A stretch of 64,000 nucleotides of DNA from Halichondria panicea (taxonomy: Eukaryota; Porifera; Demospongiae; Suberitida; Halichondriidae), in assembly GCF_963675165.1 (NCBI RefSeq), contig NC_087377.1, positions 287,501 to 351,500 on the forward strand. The letters are read 5' to 3'. Both the position numbers and the translations under genes were made by a program. Below, piece after piece: positions 48,743-57,832 of the stretch; within the stretch, counting starts at the first letter, position 1; the number at the start of each line of letters is the position of its first letter. The notes under the pieces were generated by a model. It was not told where the DNA came from, made no database searches, and saw nothing but the letters and a program-made list of their open reading frames with translations.

Positions 48743-48848
48743 ACTGCATAAAATATCGAAATTGGTAACTATTATATTACTGATAAATACAAGCGTGCAA
48801 AGCAGTTAGCTCATCAGGTCTCTATAGATATATCTTTCCGTATTAATT

Positions 48849-51829
48849 ATGGCTGACAACTGTGTAGTGACCTGTTGCATGTGTCTTTTTCAGTGCTATT
48901 CCCACAAGTCTCTGCTAAAGCACACTCTTGCTGTTCATCAAAATGATCCAAGATTTATGGTCAATTGTAGTGTATGTGGCAAGTCAGCAACAAAATGGGA
49001 GACTTTGAGGAAGCATTTACGAAAGCATGGTAAGTCAGCTAATGAGATCATACATAATAATAGATCTAGCATTAAAACTACTACTATTTAATACATCTAT
49101 AGTTTTGAATATTACATCTATAGTTTTGAAGTACTTCAACCATTTTTTATAATTATATACAGATGTTCAGATCGACGCAAGTGATCCAATTACAAGTGAC
49201 CCAGAATCTTGTACAACCACAAATGATGACGTTGACGACGATTCACTACCATCGGTTACATCGGCTCATCCCAAGTTTGACCGGGCCATGTTTCTTCTTC
49301 GCAGCACTAGCAGTTTAGCACTTAATTATTCAAGCATCGAACATCTATGCGAATCAACACAGACACTAATGGAGCAAACTGCAGGACAAATGCAGCAGAA
49401 AATGTTGTGTTGTCTTCAAGAAAAAGGCATCACTGTGGATGAGGTCGTGAAGAAGATTGTCACAGAATGTTGCAATGTTGATGAAATGTTTAGCGGTTTG
49501 TCTTCACGAGCGTTAAGAGAGAAATACTACAAACAGCATCTCAATTATGTGGTAATTAACGTATTATTTTGTTATCAGTACAATGTAGCATGAAGGTACA
49601 TGCATTGTTTTATCATCTCATCATGTTAAATTACTGTATATGCATGCAATTACAAAATGTATGTTACTAGGAACCATCACCATCACTTCTCAACAAGAAC
49701 TTGGACTGGGTGAATGACCACGGCAAGATGCATCTGAAGGAGGTTGAGGCTAAGGGGTACTACATTGATCTCTGGGAGAGCTTGAGGTTTGTGCTATTTA
49801 CCAACTCAATCACTGGTTTTATTTTTATAACTTAATTGTCAGAGTTTGCTATCAAATCCAAATCCTGCTGTTAGAGAAGAGATCATTGGAAAAAGTCATG
49901 TCAGTACAGATGGTAGCATGCGCGATATCTGTGATGGGGACTTTGTTAAGAAACATCCAGTCTTTCGAGCACATCCAGATGGTTTACAGTTTTTACTGTA
50001 TCATGATGACATTGAAGTTTGTAATCCTCTCGGAACCAGTGCTGGAGTTCACAAGTTTGGTGAGAATTGCATTACATGTTGGTTTATACCTTTTTATAAT
50101 GACATGTAGGTGTGTTTTACTATATATATACATTGGGAAACATAAGACCAGTGTTTCGATCATCGCTCCAAGCTATTCAACTACTTGGAGTGGCTAAGTC
50201 ATCGGACATGAATCAGAGTGCACGTGATATCCTCCTCAGAAACTTTGTTCAATGCATGAAATTGCTTTCAACAGTAAGTGTTGCTGGTAGTTTTCTTTTT
50301 TTTAACATTACCGTGACGTACCTATGATAATGGATATCTCGTGTGTATACATTTCAAATATGCTATTGCAGGATGAAGGATACAGGTTAGAGCTAGACTC
50401 AGGTGTGGTAGTACTTCATGGAGCTGTCGTCTGTCTCTGTGGTGACATACCTGCTAGTAATTTTCTTGGAGGTTTTAAAAAAGGTGTTGGGTTTGCGCTA
50501 CGGAAATGCAGGCAGTGTCTTTGTTCGAAAGAAGATTTAAAACATAATGTGAGTTAAAAAACCACTGGTGCTAATTGTATTAATTTTTAACTACTTATAG
50601 TTTCATGTTGGTGCGTATACCCTGAGAGACTCTCATAGTCACAACCATTACTGTCAGCTAGTGGAAAGTGATGTGAATGGATGTTTGGGGTACTCAACTA
50701 CGTATGGAGTGAATAATGCGAGCATTCTTCTGGACATTCCATTCTTTGATGTCACCAAATGTCTTCCGTACGACATAATGCACACAATATTTGAAGGTAA
50801 AAATTCATTCAATAGCACACAAATATAAATTATTGCTTCTGTTCATTAGGTGTTGCTCCACGTCTCCTCAAAGAGCTTCTTGTTACTTTTATCAATATCA
50901 AGAAGTACTTCACCTTGTCAGAGCTCAACCAATCTCTTGCATCCCACCATTACGGATATTCAGAGCTTGACACCAAACCAAACACAATTACTGGGTCGAC
51001 GATGGAGTATCATATCAAACAGAAAGGTGAATGTTCATATCATTTTCCCCACTTTTGTACAATGCTTACTTTCATAATTAAAAAGCACATAAATCATCAT
51101 TACACGCAGCTTCTCAGATGAAAGCACTGATCCGATTATTCCCGTTTATCATGGGGGGCTTTGTTCCAGAGGGCGATGAACACTGGGGTCTTCTCCTAAC
51201 TCTGTGGGATATCTGCACAATGGTGACCGCATTTGTGGTTACAGAGGCAGATGCTTCTGATCTGGCATGGAAAGTAGAGTTGTTGCTAGAAACATATGTG
51301 CAACTCTATCCAAACTCGCCCTATGTTCCAAAGATGCATTATCTTCTGCATCTACCTGACGAACTATTAAGGTATTCTAAAATGTCTAAATTAATGCATA
51401 AAGTATATACTTTATTTCATTAGATTTGGTCAACCACGAAACACATGGTGTATGCGGTTTGAATCCAAGAATAAGGAGTTAAAAGGTTTCACCTCAAACT
51501 GCTTTAAGAATGTCCCATACAGTGTGAGTGTCCGACACCAGCAGAGGTATTGTCACCTTCTAGCAGTGCGTCCTGGACAAGAGATGTCAAATTTCTTGTA
51601 CAAAGGAGATGAAGTATCCTCAGGTAAATTTCTATTGCTGTTTGTAAATACAGAATAATTATTACTTTGGAGCTAACTTTTCCTAGGAAAATCTGTCATT
51701 TTGGACAATGATCTGGTAGCACCGGTTACACAACTGTGTGGATTGGACCACCCTCAGCTGCCACTTGTTGCTTATCGGTTAGTTTCGTTACCTTTCACAA
51801 CAAGCTTGTACCAGTGTATACATTTTTAA
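48849..51829 (+). CDS. EnSpm/CACTA-like DDE transposase with N-terminal C2H2 fingers
   Basis: Eleven exons: 48,849-49,029; 49,163-49,551; 49,671-49,786; 49,845-50,059; 50,110-50,273; 50,372-50,548; 50,601-50,796; 50,850-51,026; 51,110-51,371; 51,424-51,623; 51,687 on. All phases agree and no internal stop is seen. Exon 1 encodes two C2H2 fingers (CCMC...HTLAVH and CSVC...HLRKH). The core has STDGSM, YHDDIEVCNPLG, YTLGNIRPVFRSSLQ, YDIMHTIFEG and NTWCMRFESKNKEL. These are hallmarks of the animal EnSpm-type family (compare the D-MH-E motif of CACTA TNP2). The enzyme would cut and paste the element. Read-through of the last exon stops at about 51,829, only 60 bp before host sequence, so the C-terminus is probably truncated. 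A TATATA expansion adds residues in YYIYTLGN. Confidence 0.75.
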
Positions 51830-52466
51830 TTGTTACGATGTCAGCAAACAAACCCACAGCATTATGTTTAAAACAACAGTAACTACATGCAATCAAATCA
51901 ACCACAGAAGGACCACCACCAGTAGTCCAGTAGTTTCCTTGCCCAAGGGACTAATACAATAAGGGCATAATAAACTAAAGGGACCCTGTGACTGTGAGTA
52001 CCATTAACTAATCTAGCACAGAAGTAATTAACCAGAATGTGTGGGATGGTTCAACAACAGTAGACTCACAGAGACAACACCTCCTTGCTCTTGAAGACCT
52101 CGTCGACTCCAGTTGCAACAAGCCTGGCACGCAAGGCTTGCACAAGTGCTCAAGACTACTCTTCACTAATCCAGTCAAAAGCTACAGTTCCCTTGGCACA
52201 CCTATAGTTTAGTTAAAGCCTGAACTTACCAATTCCATGTGCAGTAGGCACAGAGTTAAGATCCTAAAAAAGCTGTCATAACAGATTAGCATAAGCAGCA
52301 GTTGTCTAACTATATTATAGCTAGCTATTCTAATGATCCTAGCTATTAAACTAACTTATAGTCTATTGGAACTGATAACGAGATCCCAATTATGGCAGGA
52401 TCCTGTGCTGCTTTCCCTTTAGGCAGTTACTAACGGCAGAGTGCTCCCTCAATAGACTGGAGTGCC

Positions 52467-52648
52467 ATGAGTAATCCATCTTTGCACCCCGAAGGCTGGT
52501 TCGACAACGGTTTCAAGAACAAGAAGATGCTGTCCTGCGACCCGACTGTTGAAGAACCTTCCACACACATTCTGATTGATTACTTCAGTGCTATGGACAC
52601 CATCCCTCCTCCTCCCCCCCCCCCACCAAAGGGTTCAAGGCCATGCAG
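52467..52648 (+). CDS. Exon of an unknown protein (copy 3, with ATG)
   Basis: ATG at 52,467: MSNPSLHPEGWFDNGFKNKK, then an acidic/hydrophobic stretch and eight prolines, ending at CAG/GTAATA. Relative to 19,497-19,664 it has both replacement and silent changes and keeps the frame through the C-run. I do not recognise the family and see no next exon before the minisatellite. Confidence 0.4.
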
Positions 52649-53044
52649 GTAATATACTCTTAGCAATGCGTATTTAAAACAGTACACAAAAAGCGTTGTC
52701 GACACGAGTTTAGCCGTGCATACATGCATTTAACGTGCGCTTTGCTGGCAAGTATGTATCTATTAAGCTGCATGCATGACCTACACACCTCACAGTCAAG
52801 AAGGGGCCACCACACTTAGACACACGGAATACCAGAACATAAACCTTCCACTATCAACAAACAAAGCAACACCGATACACTCAAAGGCCAGAGAGTGAAC
52901 AATCGAATGCAACAAGATACACACACACCACATACAACAAGCTACACACAAGATGAACATGCAGACGTATAGTTTCAACTTACAAATGACTCCTGCAGCC
53001 TGCACTGCTTCCGATGATCCAGCTCTATCTTTCCATGGCTGGAT

Positions 53045-53195
53045 ATTCGCGATGGTTCTGCAACACAGTAAAAGGCCTGCGCTGTTTCTGCAACACAGCC
53101 TGGTGAAATGCTCGCGATGTTCTGCAACACAGTGGAAAGCTCGCGCTGTTTCTGCAACACACTGGATGGTTCGCGATGTTTTTGTAACACGGCTG
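53045..53195. repeat. 30-bp minisatellite, second copy
   Basis: Units of CTGCAACACAGTGGAAAGCT and CGCGCTGTTT, more irregular than the copy at 20,033. One unit contains an insertion (CTGGTGAAATG). Confidence 0.7.
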
Positions 53196-53365
53196 CAAAA
53201 AAATCAAGTCAATAGCAATCAATAAAACATGACCAAATAGACAACTACAATGCTTCAAAAAAGGCTTCCTAGCGTAACATTCCTGCAAACATGCGAGCTA
53301 CAAGCAAGCAAAGAAACTCACCTCTTCCAGCAACACACTTCGCTTCTTCTTCAACGAGCATGCTG

Positions 53366-53420
53366 ACTATAAAAGGGGCGTGCCCTGGGCACTCGAGGCG
53401 GAAATGATTAAATATGGCCG
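53366..53420 (+). promoter_or_regulatory. TATA-box promoter candidate
   Basis: TATAAAAGG at 53,368 is followed, 46 bp on, by an ATG (AAATATGGCCGCG, 53,414) opening a frame MAACDKLSGLFCFTARFMHT. The frame is soon interrupted by the Mutator-like element at 53,503. It could be the original promoter of the gene now starting at 54,327. Confidence 0.4.
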
Positions 53421-53502
53421 CGTGCGATAAACTCTCTGGCCTCTTTTGCTTCACTGCTCGCTTCATGCACACATGGTTTTACTTTGATACGCCCCTTATA
53501 CC

Positions 53503-54259
53503 TAGCCTCCTTCGCAGCCTCTCCTTTTTCTGGTCTTTGTCACAGAAGAGAAATATTGGAGGAACAAAGAAAGAAAGAAGGAAGCAACTAAGAAAAAGGA
53601 GAGCTGCCTTGCTAAGTCCCGTGATCCCCTACTGAAGTAGACAAATTTTAACGAGCGTGGGCGAGAGAAAACCTCAATAACTGTCCTCCCACACAGTACT
53701 TGGAGCGCATTTACCAGGAACATAATCTGTTATGAACAGTACAGTGCAGTGCAGTGCAGTAGAGTCAGCCTTCGTGAGACCTTTAGTCAGTAGAGGAAGT
53801 ATGAAAGACTAGAGTAGAGTAGACTATACTGCTGTGATAATTATATCTACTAATCAAGTGGGTCTGTTCTGAACTCAGGAAAAAAAACTGAGCTAAATTT
53901 AGATATTTAGTCTCTTTAGTCTTTACTAGGTAAGCCCTCGTCTACGATGTTGATTCTGGCTTACTATCTACGATGCTAACAGCTTTTATTTAGAGTTTGC
54001 AATGTGCCGCCTAGTTGGGCGGAGTCCAACCAAACCTGGTTGGACTCCGCCCAACTAGGCTCCGCCTAGCTAGTGATTGCCCACGTTCATTTTCACTTGT
54101 CTACCACTTGTCTACCGTCACCCAACTTAGCAAGGCAGGAGGCTCTCCTTTTTCTTAGTCTCTTCCTTCTTTCTTTCTTTGTTCCTCCAATTAGTCCCGT
54201 ATTTTATCTTATTGAACTATGACAAAGAACAGAAAAAGGAGAGGCTGCAAAGGAGGCTA
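53503..54259. mobile_element. 757-bp Mutator-like foldback element, 9-bp TSD
   Basis: CCTTATACC occurs at 53,494-53,502 and 54,260-54,268 as a direct repeat. The ends are TAGCCTCCTTCGCAGCCTCT and its inverse, with pairing continuing through CTCCTTTTTCTG and the TTCTTTC tracts. A 9-bp TSD with long TIRs fits MULE elements. Near the middle is a perfect hairpin (arms 54,009-54,032 and 54,037-54,060, containing TTGGGCGGAGTCCAACC). No coding sequence is seen. Confidence 0.8.
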
Positions 54260-54326
54260 CCTTATACCTGCATGCATGTAGCACCTTGGCTCACAAGATA
54301 CTTTGTTCAAAAAAGAGCAAAAAAAA

Positions 54327-57001
54327 ATGGCTGAAAGATGTGACAACTCTCGTTCTCTACCCAAGAAGAAGCGTGCTAGGCATGGTTTTCGGTACCAAAT
54401 GGAGCTGAATTTCAATACTGAAGATGCAAAGCAGGCTTTTGTAGCTAGGATAGATAGGGCAAAGCATTCTCTTGCTGCTATTAGACTCGCATGCCGTCAC
54501 TGTTGCAGGCGAACAGTACACGAGTCTCTACACAGAGTTTGACCACTCCCTTTCTCAAGGGCTGGCTGGCGAGTCTATGCTGCTACAGCTAGAGGCTCAT
54601 TGCCCTTGGACAGCAGAGAGCTTATTTCTGTCCTGTTGGACAAGTTGGAGCAGGAGCAGGAGCAGGCAGGTGCTGTTCCTGAGAGAGAAGACCTACAATC
54701 TGATAAATCCAAAGTCTTCCCAATGTTGGAGAATTCAGGTTTGTGTGTGTCAATAGCTTTGTATAAAGACGTTACTTCTTGTTTAGGAATATTTACTAGC
54801 AATACACTGACGCTAGTGATGAACAGTTGTTCGTGTGTGAACTGAAGACTTTGTTCCGTCTTTTCACTGGCCTATCCCAAGCATGTGACCAGTGCCAATC
54901 TTATTGTCGTAGGCCGACCAATTTTCGCCAGGTATTTCTGATCCAATAGAGCCCAATACATGATGTATGCAATATAATATTGTTTTTCAGAACGGGCATG
55001 TTGTCCGATTTGAATTCAAGTGTGGAAAATGTGGAAAGTGACAGTGGTGGGCTAGCTCGCGAACACTCGGTGGACGATACCTTGTCAATCAAAAGTGAGT
55101 ATAATTCCATACGTTTTCAAGATTAACTTGGAATCCTATTTATTGCAGGATCGTCCATGCTTTTACTTGTGCTGGAGTTCTCCCAAGCCAGTACCTTCAC
55201 TTTAGTAGTCATGCTGGCTTGGGAAAAGTTAGTTCATGGTATATTTCGTCAAGTAAGTGTATGTTATAATTGTACTCTTACAAAACACTGTGACGTTACA
55301 GTGTACAAGAAAGGTGGATACTTAGACGTCGTGAACGCTTGTGCCAAGGCATCCATGTTGAGAGCGATTGACGAAGTGAAGGCATTGCCTGGTTACTCGC
55401 AGGACGGTGAGGTAATGAATTCTTATGTGCTAGTTTTGTTTTTGTTTTTCAGTAATGACTTTATCAATAGTGGGTAATAACAGATGCTCGCCACGACTCA
55501 ACAGCAAATGCTTATAACACGACTGTTCCCTGTCTCTCGGGAAGGTAAACTAATTATTTTCATTATCTACAAGTGTGCTGCTGTCGTTTATCATAATTTT
55601 TATGAAAATTATCTTTTTCTAGTACGAAAAGAATTGTTGGGTGTTCGACTGTTTCCAGGAAAGAACACATCTGTGCTCAGACTCGAGAAGTAGCGTGTAC
55701 TAAGATAGTTCTTCCGGAAGTCATATATAGATAAAGGTATGTTCAAGCATCAACATTATGAGGTTGTGTTTATTTTTTGTGGATATTATGTCTCAGGTCT
55801 TAATATTGTTGAAGTAGCACATGATAATCAGCCAGTAGTCAAGAGATTTGTCACTGATGATCTCAACCTTACAAACTCGTACGACACATGGCATGGTAAG
55901 TGTGTAGAATCTCAAATCTCAATTATTACCGTGTCCGTGTATTTTCAGGCACTAAGAATGTAGCGAAGAAGATGAAGAAAGTAGCAATTGGGACCAAAAA
56001 GGCTCAAGGAAAGACGTGGTTTCCAGAGTTATCTGACAAACGTAAGCTTTGATTATAAAAGTGCTCAGTAACATAAAAATATTTGTCAATAGGTAAAAGT
56101 ACGAAAGTTCACTTGTACTACTGTATGAAGAACTGTGAGCAGTCAGCAGACAATCTAAGAAAGAACATTCTGAATATCGTTAAACATTATCAGGTGAGTG
56201 TGTATGATAACAAGTTGTCCGTACTCTGTACACCAATAACATTTATAATCGTGTTCTCAGAACGAGCACTCAGATTGTGACGAAGCGTCCCCCTGTAAGC
56301 GTCCAGGGTACAAGCCCACGAACATAAAACTAGAGGATCCTCTTGCAATCGAGTCATTCACGTCAGCACTAAAAGACACCCTTATTTACAAGAATGCCGA
56401 ATCATATTGTCGAGTGAGGTTTTTTTCTAATTATATTAAAATTCATATGATGTTGTTTTTACAGTGTCGAGACACATTCTGGGGGGAGTCTTTCAATCAC
56501 CAGCTGCTCACATACATCTCGAAACGTGTACACTTTGGGGAAGCTACATTAAACATGAGAATGAACCTTGCTATTATGGACTGGGTACGTTATGCTGGCT
56601 AATAATGTATGTGTGACTGTACATTCATTCATTTGTTTACTTCAGAACGAGAATGTACGTAGAGGGTGTACAAGTGAACGACTGGTTCAGGACATGAGAA
56701 GACCGGATCGTAGGACTCCCGTAAGAGTGCTGAAGGAAAAATCGTTCAACTTTGCCGGAGAATATGGGAGAATTACGAGCAGCAGAGAAAAGTTGACCTC
56801 AGGTACTGCGTAATATATTTTATGTGCAATCTACATAATTTATTTTACATATAATTTTATAATTTTGCTACATGTATATATGTGCAGTGAGTTTGTAGAG
56901 GACGTGCAACCTGAGCAATCAGATGAGCCAGTAGATGAAAACGAGGACCTATTAAACGATGGTGTACATGTACTTGACGAAGATCTTTATGAAGACATAT
57001 A
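54327..57001 (+). pseudogene. Kolobok-like DDE transposase gene, broken
   Basis: A start (MAERCDNSRSLPKKKRARHG) is followed by at least nine exons. Landmarks: CDQCQSYCRR; a treble-cleft-like FKCGKCGK with WASSRTLGGRYLVNQK; FTCAGVLPSQYLHFSSHAG; ITDARHDSTANAYNTTVPC at about 55,480-55,540; FVTDDLNLTNSYDTWHG then KNVAKKMKK; CRDTFWGESFNHQLL; and an acidic tail ending YEDI. The D-R-DS, TD and D-WH-K pattern resembles Kolobok transposases (TTAA targets). Defects: a 97-bp MITE with a TGA in exon 1, and a TGA directly after CGKCGK in the next-but-one exon. One exon joint (54,738 to about 54,798) does not match in phase. AATAAA lies at about 57,073. Confidence 0.6.
54481..54577. mobile_element. 97-bp MITE inserted in a transposase exon, 8-bp TSD
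   Basis: It starts TTAGACTCGCATGCCGTCAC and ends GGCGAGTCTA. The same ends occur in the 294-bp MITE at 3,578. TGCTGCTA flanks it at 54,473-54,480 and 54,578-54,585. Insert plus TSD is 105 bp (35 codons), so the frame is kept, but the element brings a TGA at 54,540. Without it the exon is open. Confidence 0.85.
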
Positions 57002-57211
57002 AAGTAAGTATGTATCTGTGCAAATTTTGACTAGCCAATCAGCATTTTATATTTGCATTTTACATAATTAAACAATAAAGGAAGTAGAAGACTGGAAGTC
57101 TGTGTATGGAACTCCATCTGGATTTGGGAATCGTTCACGCACCTCCTGGAAAAGGTATATAGCAATTGATCGTACTTGCACTGTAAAGTGGGCATCATTT
57201 ATAACTTACTC

Positions 57212-57440
57212 AATTATTGCAGCACAAGTTGAAATAAAAATGTTTAAGATAATAATTGTTATGGTGGAATTATCTACTAGTGAGTGAGTGGTCTGATTGT
57301 TCTCTCGCTTGTTAGATTCGTGAGGGTCAGTTGTTCCCTCTGTTGGATGCTAATGATGATCGACCCATTGGACGTCAGATAAAAATACAATCGACCTAAG
57401 GAACAGTGAGTACTGCCACGTGCAGAGTGTGACTCTTTCC
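57212..57440. repeat. Cassette C left part: copy of 5,365-5,620
   Basis: It starts CAATTATTGCAGCACAAGTT and includes the third copy of the small exon (REGQLFPLLDANDDRPIGR, stop) at 57,317-57,399. It leads into the 53-bp repeat. Confidence 0.9.
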
Positions 57441-57444
57441 CTAA

Positions 57445-57822
57445 CCAAAGTAGTTTGTGCTTTTTGCGCTGTACTCCCCCCTTGGATGTGTGACTGTGTT
57501 TTGTAGGTTTGTGCTTTTTGCGCTGTACTCCCCCCTTGGATGTGTGACTGTGTTTTGTAGTTTGTGCTTTTTGCGCTGTACTCCCCCCTTGCATGTGTGA
57601 CTGTGTTTTGTAGTTTGTGCTTTTTGCGCTGTACTCCCCCCTTGCATTTGTGACTGTGTTTTGTAGTTTGTGCTTTTTGCGCTGTACTCACCCCTTGCAT
57701 GTGTGACTGTGTTTTGTAGTTTGTGCTTTTTGCGCTGTACTCCCCCCTTGCATGTGTGACTGTGTTTTGTAGTTTGTGTGGTTTTTGCGCTGTACTCCCC
57801 TCTTGCATGTGTGACGGTGTTT
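57445..57822. repeat. 53-bp minisatellite at the left edge of array 3
   Basis: Seven units of the TTTTGTAGTTTGTGC / TGCGCTGTACTCCCC / TTGCATGTGTGACTG sequence, the longest such tract in the window. Its last unit passes directly into a 40-bp monomer (GTTTAGTCACTAGCAATAG), the same junction as at 41,452-41,470. Confidence 0.95.
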
Positions 57823-57832
57823 AGTCACTAGC

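Larger units (their letters stand above)
46204..48749 (-). pseudogene. SAM-domain protein, SAMD3-like family, two in-frame stops
   Basis: Exons: 48,749-48,572 (ATG; SVTDVGRLLRENCFPETVV), 48,482-48,370 (ENLIDGIALL...), 47,988-47,506, 47,390-47,114, 46,965-46,864 and 46,575-46,204. The first two build a SAM domain, a protein-interaction fold. Exon 3 has a basic/Pro linker with a perfect tandem duplication (VLAAPTKTLPTPCPL twice), then KQIYGKDKLALIREAS and YDEMAKVLCNSF, as in SAMD3-like proteins repeated in fish and cnidarian genomes. The last exon has LFEVLGDSVIDSVISLFATY. A TAA after IALL in exon 2 and a TGA before NRRRR in exon 4 are both in frame. The latter fits a CGA to TGA change. The exon 4 to 5 joint was not resolved. 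Function of the family is unknown to me. Confidence 0.65.
45916..51889. mobile_element. About 6-kb DNA transposon carrying a transposase and a SAM-domain gene
   Basis: The borders are defined by comparison with the uninterrupted paralogous site near 18,980. The host reads ...AACAACCA at 45,915 and resumes CAATCAAATC at 51,890, so at most a 2-bp CA duplication is visible. The left end begins CACACATAAATG. It carries spaced GTGTCAAA-type motifs at about 45,932, 45,957, 45,993 and 46,023, like the subterminal repeats of CACTA elements. The right end shows no matching inverted repeat and the transposase tail looks cut, so a 3' deletion is likely. Contents: a SAM-domain gene (-) and an EnSpm/CACTA-like transposase (+), head to head. 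Confidence 0.65.
51890..53356. repeat. Duplicated unit, copy 3, right part
   Basis: It aligns with 18,981-20,320: TAGTTTCCTTGCCCAAGGG, the unknown exon, the 30-bp minisatellite and TTCTTCTTCAA. After the end the two copies diverge completely. Confidence 0.9.

Noticed and set aside
45916-51889. A perfect terminal inverted repeat for the 6-kb element
   Set aside because: The left end CACACATAAATG and the right end ACTACATG share only CA/TG. I could not support matching TIRs, so the borders rest on the empty-site comparison alone.
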